Assembly: GCA_008933995.1 (NCBI GenBank)
Contig: WARS01000052.1
Location: 248,001 to 312,000, forward strand
DNA from: Datnioides undecimradiatus
Lineage: Eukaryota; Chordata; Actinopteri; Lobotiformes; Datnioididae
Length of the DNA: 64,000 bases
Direction of reading: 5' to 3'
Part shown: positions 38,343-48,120 of the stretch, piece after piece
Numbering within the stretch: position 1 is the stretch's first letter
Layout: each line of letters starts with the position of its first letter
Translations under genes and position numbers: made by a program
The notes under the pieces: model-generated
Told to the model about the DNA's origin: nothing
The model's input: only the letters and a program-made list of their open reading frames with translations
The model's database searches: none

Positions 38343-40725
38343 CGCGTGAGGCTGAGTGTTTATTAACCTGCCTGTGCAAATGTGTACGTTAGCCGGATTT
38401 TTACCAAATGAGTAAAACGAGGCCACTTAAACCCTCCAGGAAATAAGCCGAGCCTTTCGACTCGTACATGTTATTTTAAGCCCAAATTACACATCATCTG
38501 ATATCCGTCCTAAATGGCTTTTCCAGCTCCGCTGCTCCAAGTGTGCTGAGGTAGAAGGACGGCAGTAAAAAGGGGCCAACAGGTTTACCAGCAGTATAAA
38601 GAAAAGACAAAACAAGAGACAAGGCCAGCTCCTCTAAGACGAGGGACACCTGCCAAATCCCCAATTCCCTGAGACGGACCAGACCAGGCCACGGCGCTAC
38701 AGAGATGCTAGGCTACTTATCTCTTTTTCAAACATTTACACTCAGAGCTTCAGGACTGCGGGGAAGTTGATCTTCCCAAATGTCCAAGCCTCCATCTGAC
38801 GGACGGCGGGTGGCTTTTCAACGCATCTTACTGTGAACTGAGGACAGAGGTCTTCAGATCAGCTCATTGCTTCATTAGCAGCCTTCAAACCTTTGTTGTT
38901 ACTAGCTAATAGATTTAGCCGCACACGTTAAGAGAATCGTTGCTTTTTCAACAAAGTAATACCCGGGTAAAATGAGCAAACGTGTCACGTGTCATGAAGA
39001 ACCAATGGAGGTTTGTGCTCCTCAGCTTTATGGAGCGTTGAGCTGGGTTTCAGTTCGTTGTTTAGCTTTTGAGCCGTACGCACCACAACTTCTGGCTCAC
39101 TGCTGACAACAAAGCCAGATGTTTGTCTCAGGAGCTGGTGGAGACCAAAATCCGGAGCTAAAAGAGAGTGACAGCTGGATCAGGCGGCCACGAGTAGACT
39201 CCAGATGTTCCTGTCTAAAGCTCTGACGAGTCCAAGCCCAAAAACAAAAGAACAATGAGAACAAAACAGCAAAAGGTTGAAGTGACAAGCAGCTTTCAGA
39301 GTAAAAGGTTCATCACTGACCTTTGTGATTTGATAAAATCATTTAAAAAGAAGTTCCAGGAACAGCTAAAGCCCTCACACTATCACCTGCTAACATCTGG
39401 CTTTTGTCTTCAACGCGTAACGGTGCAATCTGCATTCACAAACAGTGACTGACATTATCGGCTCCAGCTCCGGTCGCCTGTTTTTACCGGCTTCAGGTGT
39501 GTGTGCATGTAAAACCGCTGACAAACCTGCACATACGGGGTCATTGTGGAGTGAAATCTGAAACTCTGAGAGCAAGAGTTTAACAGAAACCTGTTTATTT
39601 GAATCATTTCAGCGACGAAGAGACGGTGGAAATCTAATTCTGACGGTGCTGCGGCGCATGTTTTGCCGAGGTAAGAGAAAAGTGTTGCTGTAGGACCTTT
39701 TAAAGCTCCTTTTGAATCAACAACGTCGACTTTGTTGAGTTGCACCCTGCTCGGGAACAGAGGTAGCTCGTTTGAAATGACACTCTGACGGAGAAAGGTG
39801 CCGAGCGTCACCTCTGTAAGCCACAGCTCGCTCCTGAAGGCCAAACACTAATGGAACACTAATGGCTTTCAGCGTGGCTACATTTCCCACCTCGTCACCG
39901 CCTCTACCCTCAGAGCAGCCTCGGCGGCGCGCTCCCTCTGAGGTGAAAGCCGCTCGTAAAACACAGCCGACGACTCGGAGTTCGCCGCGCTCCGAGGCTG
40001 TCGTCACGGCTCTTAATGAATCCCCGGTTCTGTGCAGGACCGGCGGAGCGCGAGTACCGCTGGGAAGACGTCATCGCCGCCGAAGAAAGAGCGTAATTAT
40101 AAACACGCCGCTGCTGTTTCCAGTGGCAGCAATTTAAGAACAGGCCTCCTGTCGCTCCAGGGTCTTAATGACGCCCGGAGAACAAGTGGCAATTTAGAAA
40201 GGCTCGCGGTAACACCCTCCATGCAGGGGCTGGCACCCTCCAAACTGAAACTGTAGTACGGAGGGATTACCGAGGGTGTAAGGAGACAAACGGAGACAAA
40301 TGGTCAGACTTTGGCAGCTGGTTTCATCCCCAGAGGAAAAGGAAACACTTCAATATTATAACTTATTCACATCATCGTGTGTGTTTGATTTCGACAAACG
40401 ACTGCGAATTTGCTGCGGAAGCTGTAACGGAGTGGCTAAAAATGACAAAACGGTGCACTAAATGGTGGAGAAGGTTGATTTTCTTCTATAAAACGCCAAA
40501 GGAAGCACAAAAATGAGTTGAACGCTGATGCTTTTATTATCAGATTTACGCAGAATCAAAGCACAAGTTATTGACATTCACAGGTTAAAGGGCAAATCCG
40601 GTTAATTTCACAGTTTGTCCATGTAAATTCATAAAACGAGGGATCGCAGAAACATGGTCCTTTCATATACGTCACAGTGAACCCTGCTTTATATTTTAGA
40701 CCTGTTGGCTCTTATCTAGCAGCTT

Positions 40726-40728
<3 letters not shown>

Positions 40729-40763
<35 letters not shown>
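40729..40763. repeat. (GT)n microsatellite
   Basis: About 17 uninterrupted GT units. Together with tracts at 40932-40967 and 41125-41159 it makes three long dinucleotide tracts within 430 bp. Confidence 0.95.
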
Positions 40764-40764
<1 letters not shown>

Positions 40765-40926
40765 TGTCAGGAGGTTGGTTAACAGACCTGGCTGTCAGGA
40801 TCCTGCCCGGCAGCAGACTGATTGGGTGGGAGGGCTTTGTGTCACTGTTTGCTCTGGTTAATGAGCGGAAGGAAGGTGAGCCAATACAATACACACACTC
40901 TGTCAACAGAGGGACACTGTCAGAGC

Positions 40927-40931
<5 letters not shown>

Positions 40932-40967
<36 letters not shown>
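40932..40967. repeat. (TG)n microsatellite
   Basis: About 18 uninterrupted TG units. Confidence 0.95.
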
Positions 40968-40968
<1 letters not shown>

Positions 40969-41122
40969 ATCAAGGGTGACTGCTTTAAGCCTCACATCCT
41001 ACCTCGGGCTGATTAGTAGTCGGGCCTTTAAGTAAACAGGCAGCTAACTGCGGAGGAATCTAACCTGTGGAAGGAAGGAAGGGAGGAATCCTCCATCCAT
41101 CACTGACCAGGAGTGGCCGAGT

Positions 41123-41124
<2 letters not shown>

Positions 41125-41159
<35 letters not shown>
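41125..41159. repeat. (AC)n microsatellite
   Basis: About 17 uninterrupted AC units, in opposite orientation to the two (TG)n tracts just to the left, so single-stranded DNA or RNA could pair between them. Confidence 0.95.
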
Positions 41160-41162
<3 letters not shown>

Positions 41163-42220
41163 CGAACGACTTCCAGCGAGGAGCCGACCTGAGCCGATCT
41201 GTCAGCTGCTTTAAAATGAGACGAAACCTTCCGGGGGAACGTCAGCGCTTCGGAAAACATGTCTAGAAAAGAGGGTTTGTGTTAAGTGAGTTATCATCAG
41301 AATGGACGGGTGCGTGCATTTGCATGTTATTTTCATATTATTTTGACTTTATTTATCCGCTGGTTATTTATCCGGCCAGTGAGAACTCAGCGGCGGCAGC
41401 GTTCCCTCGCGAGATCAAGGGGTGGCGTCTGAAAGGCTGCGTCCAAACTTAAGGGAAGTAAACATCTTCAGAAGTCAATGGGGCCTCCACGTCTCATCTC
41501 CAAGTCATACGTCGGATCTAATTACACTCAGGCCCCTTCACCCGATGCACACATGAGGTTTTAAATCAGCTGTATTACCCCGGGGACCGAGGCGACACTT
41601 TATTTAAATATTGATTTAATTGCCTTGCTTCAGAGAGGAGTTGTGGGCTTCAATGAAACTGGGTCAGGTTGGCGAGAGTGAGGCACCGGGGGAGTCGGGG
41701 TGTGCTGAGAGAAGGCGATCGCATCTAAAACGCCATTCGCTCTGCACAGACGTCCGTTCGGCAGGTTTGACATAAGGCAGCTTGAATCTCCAGAGGACTT
41801 CTCTCTGCGTTTCTGCAGTTGCACTTCAGCGCAGTGGCTTGCTGCTCTTAAAGCCTCTGCCTGCCGGTTTCTGTTTGGCTTAACGACGAAGCACATGTTT
41901 GCAGTCCGTGCTCTAAAACCTGCTTCACCTCTGACTGTAACTAGTTTCTTTGTCATCACTTCCCTTTTGCAAGTACAATTTAAATAAACCTTTAATAACG
42001 TACTCACTCACCCGTCCAGCTGGCAGCACCGGAGACGAGTGGACCGGTTGAGGATCGTGCGCCCTCGCAGTGGCACGAGCCGGCGCCGATCAACTCAAAC
42101 TTCGTGTTATAGGAGGGACAGTCGAGTTTGAGAGTATCACAGGGCCAAACTTCCCATGAGGAGGTCACAAAGACAAACATTTCAGAGTTTCACAGCACGC
42201 CTCAGTGACTCTGTGAGAAA

Positions 42221-42254
42221 CTCCCCCTCCTCCTCCCCCTCCTCCTCCCCCTCG
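42221..42254. repeat. CTCCTCCTCCCC-type short tandem repeat
   Basis: Nearly three copies of a 12-base CT-rich unit. A (GGA)n tract of opposite strand asymmetry lies at about 42585-42613. Confidence 0.8.
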
Positions 42255-43630
42255 CCTTTTTCTTTGGCGTCATGAACTTTGAGAGCCCTGGGAGAATCGA
42301 GGGGGGACGTTAGATAGAGGAGTGGTCGGCTGGGCGGCCTGGAGAATGCAGCAATCGGCTTCTAAACACATGCAGTAATTCCATTTCCACCCATTTACAT
42401 TCGGTATGCAGGGGGCCAGCGCGTAACCCTAAACCCACTATCGCCGCTGCACACAGAAGGTGGGAGGCGCAGTCGACAGTTGGTGGCTGGGGCCGCCGAG
42501 TCTATCAGCCTTGTTAATCAATACGGGTTCCACTCTGATAGACAGCGATTGGTGTAACCGATGCCCGGTCTGCTATTCTGGTGGAAGGAGGAGGAGGAGG
42601 AGGAGGAGGAGGAGGCACCTGTTTCCCTTCGACTTTCACCTGCGGTTCACGGCTCGGCTGGAGGCGGCCGGCCCAGCGTGAGGCATCTGGATCAGACCCA
42701 GAGAGTCCCCCCCCGAGTGAACATGGGAATGTCTGAGGAGTCTCATTCCATCAGAGGAGAAATGTTCCACCTGCTCTGACAAAACGATGGCTGGCGTGGA
42801 AGTAAAACTGAATCCTCGGGGATACGGGAGTCACCCGGAGGCCTGAAGCTGCACACGGCAAGAGTTTAACGCTAAAATGAACTGAAACCTGAACTTTACT
42901 GAAATAAAGGCAGTGAAACTACTGCAAGAACTCAAATATATACTCACACTGCATCAGTAACATATCTACAACATTTCACATGCATCAGAAAACACTTTAT
43001 CAAATGCTTAAATGCTCGTTCGTTATACACAGTTTGAGCTGAAACTTCATCCTGCATCCTGAAATCTTTCTTCAGGTGCTTCAGCCCGAGTAGTAGGTGT
43101 AGGTGCATTCCCTATTATTTTATTAGATGTCTTGCAGATGACACCAGTGCACATCACTTTAACTACAAATAGGAGTGCAGTAATAGGTAAAAAGCATAAA
43201 TCTGTGCTAATGTGCACGTTTGAACATGCAAAACTCTATTTTCTGCATCGACTGTCAGAAGACACCTTGGTGGATGCCTGTTGTGTATTGTTTTCAGCTG
43301 CTATTCTCACCCAGTTCAGTGTTGTTGGCTGAACGGGAGAATACAAGGAGTGCTAAAAGGTTTAAAGAAAAGCATCATGCACTGGGTTCGGCGACATTTT
43401 TGTGATTCCCAGCTCGCCCAGCAACCCTAAAAACTATCTTCTCACCCAGCTGGAAACCCCGAACCGAGCTCCGGCGAGCCTCCTTCGGCAAACACGTCTG
43501 CCAAACTGCCTGAGCTCCATTTGAAGCTGATGAATCCAATAAGAAGTGTGAATGACTTTAATTAGTGCCGTCACAATGCTGTATCTGCCCGCGTTGGCTT
43601 ATGTTCTTTAGGCTGAGCGCTGAAATTGTT

Positions 43631-43633
<3 letters not shown>

Positions 43634-43668
<35 letters not shown>
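43634..43668. repeat. (AC)n microsatellite
   Basis: About 17 uninterrupted AC units. A similar tract follows at 43832-43860. Confidence 0.95.
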
Positions 43669-43670
<2 letters not shown>

Positions 43671-43831
43671 CTTGTTTGTTGGGCCCGGTGGTGCGTCGCA
43701 GTAATCGCCGGCCCAGCATGCACTGAGTTAAACATTGGCACAGGCGTCGAGACAAGCAGCCCACCCCCCCTCCCTTTAGACCAAGACGACCCCCCGCTGT
43801 GGGCTAACAAGAACACATTAACCTCCCTTGC

Positions 43832-43860
<29 letters not shown>
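43832..43860. repeat. (CA)n microsatellite
   Basis: About 14 uninterrupted CA units. Confidence 0.95.
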
Positions 43861-43862
<2 letters not shown>

Positions 43863-45028
43863 CCTCTGTTTCTCCCGCATCCAAACAGACGCGCAGGCAT
43901 AGTCCCATACTGTCGGGCGGAAGCACGGACGCACATTCTTTCACACATGCATCCGACTCCGAGGCCACAGGCGCAGTTTTGTCAGCTTCGCAGAGGAGAC
44001 AGGAAGCTGACTGACGGACAGCATCAGGCCGGTGCTCCCACGCGGCTCTCCAGAGCCACTTGCCAACGACTGACTGATAGATCGGCGTCTCATAAACTCT
44101 GCGGCACCATGAACAGACGGGGGTTGCAGCCAAAACACCCGGGATCTTTTCACCCTCCTGCTTCTTTAAGGCTGAACAAAACGTTCCCCTGACCACACCT
44201 GGCCCAGGATGAAACCGTTTCTGGAGAAAATAAGATAATAAAACCGTGAACTGTGAGGTGTTACACGCGTTGCATCGAGCAAATTACTCTCTGTGTTTGT
44301 CCTGGGTGAACTTTGGAATAAACTGAAGTTCAAGAAGCGGCAAATCTCTATTTTTCATCCCTCCCGTACACCCACTGAGCCAGGATCAGCTACTTCTGAG
44401 TATTTCTGTCATGGTAAAAGACACATTTGCAGCATTTTGCATTAAACATTAAGAAACTTAATCCGCGCACATGTCCAGAAGACTTGCAGTGAGCGTGCAG
44501 AGATTCGGCGATTGCAGGATTTAAACCTTTCGGCAGGAGAGTTTGTAGCATAATCCTGAATTAATCATTTTGAATTTTAAAAACACACATGCAGGGCTTA
44601 ATAAAGGTTGGTATCCTGGCGTAGAGCTGTGTGTAGATTCAGCAGACTCATATCTGACCTACACTCAGATGTTCCTTCGTTCATTTCACCTTTAAAACGC
44701 TCCCCTCGCTGTCCAGCGTGTTGCATTTGTGAGCAAATGGTAGGAAAAATGCAAATAATAAAAAAAGTCACAGTATAAATTTTTAAAGAAACTTGTGCAG
44801 AGAAAGAGTTGAATTTGTGCTGTAAACGACCCTAAACCCCCTACCTAAACCTAATGTTTTCCCTTAATTTGCATCAATGAGGCCGTGATGCATTCAGGGA
44901 CATCCTGTACTCTACCAGCCTATTAAGTTGCGTGGGTTTATGTTAGTTTATTCCTGATTGTCTGCATCCCTAATTACATTTTTCCTAATGTCTCTATTGT
45001 ATTGCAACTCCCCCATTGTGTGTAATGG

Positions 45029-45031
<3 letters not shown>

Positions 45032-45102
<71 letters not shown>

Positions 45103-45117
45103 CGCGCGCGTGTGTGT
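45032..45117. repeat. Long alternating purine-pyrimidine tract (TG)n(CG)n(TG)n
   Basis: About 86 bases alternate strictly between purine and pyrimidine: some 31 GT units, then eight CG units, then TG again. This is the classic composition of Z-DNA-forming sequence. It ends about 140 bp upstream of the fzd8 TATA box. Confidence 0.95.
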
Positions 45118-45257
45118 TTGGGGGGTAAACAGAGACAAAGTGATTATAACCCTTCCTCCAGGGTGAACATTTTAAACAAACACCTATAGAAGGAACCCTT
45201 GATTGACTTATTTCCCCCTCCCCGCCCGGGCTGGGGGGAGTGTCCTCGCTCCTCCCG

Positions 45258-45264
45258 TATAAAA
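45258..45264 (+). promoter_or_regulatory. fzd8: TATA box of the fzd8 promoter
   Basis: TATAAAA stands 270 bp upstream of the fzd8 start codon, with a GC-rich CCCCGCCCGGG element about 40 bp further upstream. A transcription start about 25-32 bp downstream (near 45285-45295) would give a 5' leader of roughly 240 nt. The start site is inferred, not seen. Confidence 0.6.
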
Positions 45265-45290
45265 CCCAACGTACCCAGCAGGCTCAGAGT

Positions 45291-45428
45291 ATGCAGAGAG
45301 AGACGCGGTGCTGCCGACACAAAGGGAGAGAGGAGACTGGCTGTATCCCAGCCCGTGTGAAAATAAAGCGCTTGGTTTTTGTTTTTGGATACCACGCACC
45401 ATCACAACCTGCCTGCGCTCGAGCATGA
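45291..45428 (+). other. Upstream ORF 1 in the fzd8 leader (45 codons)
   Basis: The ATG lies at or just inside the predicted cap site and the frame ends in a TGA at 45426-45428. That TGA overlaps the ATG of a second upstream ORF (ATGA). The peptide has no recognisable feature. If transcription starts a few bases further downstream, this ORF is not in the mRNA. Confidence 0.35.
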
Positions 45429-45451
45429 GTTCGGCAGCATCCCTGGATTAA
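45425..45451 (+). other. Upstream ORF 2 in the fzd8 leader (8 codons)
   Basis: A minimal ORF (MSSAASLD, then TAA) ends 76 nt before the fzd8 start codon, a distance compatible with reinitiation. It could damp fzd8 translation. Confidence 0.5.
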
Positions 45452-45527
45452 TCGGACCTGCAGCCTACTTGCAAAGCGCAAGTTCGCTGGCACTTTGTCC
45501 AGGACGAATCGCGCACAGAAAACAACG

Positions 45528-47273
45528 ATGGAGAGGAGCATCCCGGGATGGTGTGTGCTGTTGACGCTCGTCCTGCACGGAACGGGCTGCATGGCGGCCA
45601 AGGAGCTCCAGTGCCAGGAGATCTCCGTGCCTCTGTGTAAAGGAATCGGCTACAATTACACCTACATGCCCAACCAGTTCAACCACGACACGCAGGACGA
45701 AGCCGGCCTGGAGGTGCACCAGTTCTGGCCGCTGGTGGAGATTAAGTGCTCCCCGGACTTGCGGTTCTTCCTCTGCAGCATGTACACGCCGATCTGCCTG
45801 GAGGACTACAAGAAGCCTCTGCCGCCGTGCAGGAGCGTATGCGAACGGGCCAAAGCCGGCTGCGCTCCGCTCATGAGGCAGTACGGCTTCCCGTGGCCAG
45901 ACCGGATGAGGTGCGACCTGCTGCCCGAGCAAGGCAACCAGGACACGCTGTGCATGGACTACAACCGGAGCCAGACCACCACTGTTTCCCCCGTGGTGGC
46001 GAAGCCGACCAACCGGCCCCTGAAGCCGTACAACCCCAGGAAGAAGAGCGGCTTCGGCCGCGGTATCCCAGGGAAACACAAACCGGCGGCGTCCCCGTGT
46101 GAGCCAGGATGCTTCTGCCGCGCGCCCATGGTGCCGGTGACCAGCGACGGACACCCGCTGCACAACCGCGTCAAGACGGGACAGATCCTGAACTGCGCCA
46201 TGCCGTGCCACAACCCCTACTTCACCCAGGAAGAGAGGACTTTCACCGCCTTCTGGATCGGACTCTGGTCCGTCCTGTGTTTCATCTCCACTTTCGCAAC
46301 CGTGGCGACTTTTTTAATCGACATGGAGAGGTTTAAGTACCCGGAGCGCCCCATCATCTTCCTCTCCGCCTGCTACATGTTCGTGTCCATCGGATACATT
46401 GTCAGACTGATCGCCGGACACGAGGAAGTGGCCTGCAACAGGGAGAACGGCGCCGAGCACATCCACTATGAAACCACGGGTCCTGCGCTGTGCACCATCG
46501 TTTTCCTGCTCATTTACTTCTTCGGCATGGCGAGCTCGATCTGGTGGGTCATACTGTCCCTCACCTGGTTCCTGGCCGCAGGTATGAAGTGGGGGAACGA
46601 GGCCATCGCCAGTTACGCACAGTACTTTCATTTAGCCGCCTGGCTCATCCCAAGCATGAAATCCATAGCGGTTTTGGCTTTGAGCTCCGTGGACGGAGAC
46701 TCCGTGGCGGGGATTTGCTACGTGGGCAACCAGAACTTGGATAACCTGCGGGGTTTCGTGTTGGCACCGCTGGTGATCTACCTGTTCATCGGCACCATGT
46801 TTCTGCTGGCCGGGTTCGTCTCTCTGTTCAGAATCAGGAGCGTTATCAAGCAAGGTGGCACCAAGACCGACAAGCTGGAGAGGCTGATGATCCGGATTGG
46901 GGTTTTCACGGTCCTGTACACCGTCCCGGCCACTGTCATAGTGGCGTGTTACTTCTACGAGCAGCATAACAGACAGACGTGGGAAATTACGCACAACTGT
47001 ACGTGCTTGACGGACCCGAGCAGGCAGAGGCCGGACTATGCTGTGTTCATGCTGAAATACTTTATGTGCCTCCTGGTGGGCATCACTTCGGGGGCCTGGA
47101 TCTGGTCCGGGAAAACCTTGGACTCCTGGAGGACTTTTTGCACGCGGTGCTGCTGGGGGAGCAAAGCCTCCGCGGGCTCCATGTACAGCGACGTGAGCAC
47201 GGGACTGACCTGGAGGTCTGGGACGGCCAGCTCCGTCTCCTGCCCCAAACAGATGCCACTGTCCCGGGTTTGA
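45528..47273 (+). CDS. fzd8: Frizzled-8 Wnt receptor (single exon)
   Basis: This is a complete intronless 581-aa frizzled-family receptor at the plasma membrane. It binds Wnt with an extracellular cysteine-rich domain and signals through Dishevelled to beta-catenin. A signal peptide covers about residues 1-24. The CRD (29-142) holds all ten conserved cysteines (29, 37, 74, 83, 90, 101, 105, 112, 129, 142), with N-glycosylation sites NYT at 43 and NRS at 146. The CRD reads almost like human FZD8. Seven membrane segments start near 240, the Dishevelled-binding KTLDSW motif is at 529-534, and the C-terminus PLSRV is a class I PDZ ligand. Human FZD8 (694 aa) is longer because of Gly/Pro-rich linkers absent here. 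The ATG chosen has A at -3 and G at +4. An in-frame upstream TTG is ignored. Fishes have two fzd8 paralogues, and I cannot say whether this is a or b. Confidence 0.97.
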   Translation: MERSIPGWCVLLTLVLHGTGCMAAKELQCQEISVPLCKGIGYNYTYMPNQFNHDTQDEAGLEVHQFWPLVEIKCSPDLRFFLCSMYTPICLEDYKKPLPPCRSVCERAKAGCAPLMRQYGFPWPDRMRCDLLPEQGNQDTLCMDYNRSQTTTVSPVVAKPTNRPLKPYNPRKKSGFGRGIPGKHKPAASPCEPGCFCRAPMVPVTSDGHPLHNRVKTGQILNCAMPCHNPYFTQEERTFTAFWIGLWSVLCFISTFATVATFLIDMERFKYPERPIIFLSACYMFVSIGYIVRLIAGHEEVACNRENGAEHIHYETTGPALCTIVFLLIYFFGMASSIWWVILSLTWFLAAGMKWGNEAIASYAQYFHLAAWLIPSMKSIAVLALSSVDGDSVAGICYVGNQNLDNLRGFVLAPLVIYLFIGTMFLLAGFVSLFRIRSVIKQGGTKTDKLERLMIRIGVFTVLYTVPATVIVACYFYEQHNRQTWEITHNCTCLTDPSRQRPDYAVFMLKYFMCLLVGITSGAWIWSGKTLDSWRTFCTRCCWGSKASAGSMYSDVSTGLTWRSGTASSVSCPKQMPLSRV

Positions 47274-47277
47274 ACGT

Positions 47278-47318
47278 GGGTGGGGTGGGGTGAGGTGGGG
47301 GTGAGGGGGCGGGGAGGG
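47278..47318 (+). other. G-quadruplex-prone G-run cluster after the fzd8 stop codon
   Basis: At least six runs of three or more G within 41 nt are separated by loops of 1-6 bases. The cluster begins four bases after the TGA. It fits the G3+N1-7 quadruplex pattern on the sense strand, so it could fold in the mRNA. Confidence 0.75.
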
Positions 47319-48114
47319 TGACAAGCATCTTATGTCATTTGACACTAAAGACTTAAAACCAGCGCACATCCGCTCTTCGGGGACAAAGCGGCGCAAAGAC
47401 TGATTTTAAATGTTTCATTCGGTTAATTTGGTAAAAGATTTGAGGTGAGTCACCGAACTGCCAGCTTAAGATGAAACTCTGCCCCCCCCCCCATGTGAAC
47501 TCCTGTCAAAATGTCATTTCTGCTTTATTCTGCCTGCAAAAGTTAAGAAAAGCAGCTCGGACTGTGCGGAAAGCGCTCCTTACATGCCTTATCCAGATGA
47601 CGTCCACGGGTTTGAGCAGAAAGAGGGGTGGGCAGCGGATGACGGAGGGTGGGTGGCTGGGGGGGGCGACTAATTGTGTTGGGGATTGTCCATCAGCGTG
47701 TTGTAATTAGCACATTAATGAGCGCCTAATGGCTTCTCTTTAAATAATGAGACTGTCAGCAGCAGAACAATGTACCTGGCACGAAGAATGCAGAGTCTTA
47801 TCTGGGCTTAATTGAATGCGCGCAGCTGACGAGATCCCCCTTGTCGATAGGTTACGCGCTGTAGCCGAGGCTCTTCCTCCACTTACTGTAAAGAACCGCT
47901 GTGTCTTAAACACGAGAGCGCTCCGCCTGAAACTGTTTCTCCTCCGCATTAACACGTTAATCAATGCCTTAATACTGCCTCATACGGGTTGCATTAGCGC
48001 GTAAAAGTGTATTTATATAATTATTGGTGTACATATATTGTACATTTGTATATGGAAATTTACGAGATTGTAAATATGTATAATTTTCACTTTGATAGAA
48101 GATTTTATTTTGAG

Positions 48115-48120
48115 AATAAA
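48115..48120 (+). terminator. fzd8: Polyadenylation signal of fzd8
   Basis: This is a canonical AATAAA about 840 nt after the stop codon, at the end of an AT-rich segment and followed about 20-30 nt later by T/G-rich DNA (TTTATTGAAGTTTTCCC). No earlier AATAAA was seen in the 3'UTR. Confidence 0.7.

Larger units (their letters stand above)
21705..45030. other. Gene desert upstream of fzd8
   Basis: I found no protein-coding exon I can defend in these 23 kb. The stretch holds AT-rich homeodomain-type motif clusters (around 23.46-23.53 and 25.92-25.98 kb), an inverted repeat at 26.71-26.75 kb, purine-rich DNA near 27.16-27.25 kb, T-rich DNA at 31.41-31.47 kb, CT-rich DNA at 34.61-34.75 kb, a degenerate teleost repeat near 37.0-37.27 kb and many (TG)n/(CA)n tracts between 37.4 and 43.9 kb. 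Large deserts beside developmental receptors commonly hold enhancers. That role is an inference here. Confidence 0.55.

Noticed and set aside
43626-44192. 188-codon ORF with Thr-His repeats
   Set aside because: It is created by (CA)n microsatellites. The frames at 37417-37911 and 26195-26689 also run through dinucleotide-type repeats.
44830-44854. CCCTAAACCCCCTACCTAAACC, telomere-like string
   Set aside because: It is too short and irregular to call an interstitial telomeric repeat.
45495-45527. In-frame upstream TTG extending fzd8 by 11 residues
   Set aside because: TTG is not a normal eukaryotic start. The ATG at 45528 has a strong context and leads into a proper signal peptide.
45465-46211. 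Long minus-strand ORF (248 codons) opposite fzd8
   Set aside because: It is a shadow of the GC-rich fzd8 codons. It has no domain and its composition is explained by the sense strand. The same holds for the 254-codon frame at 46632-47396.
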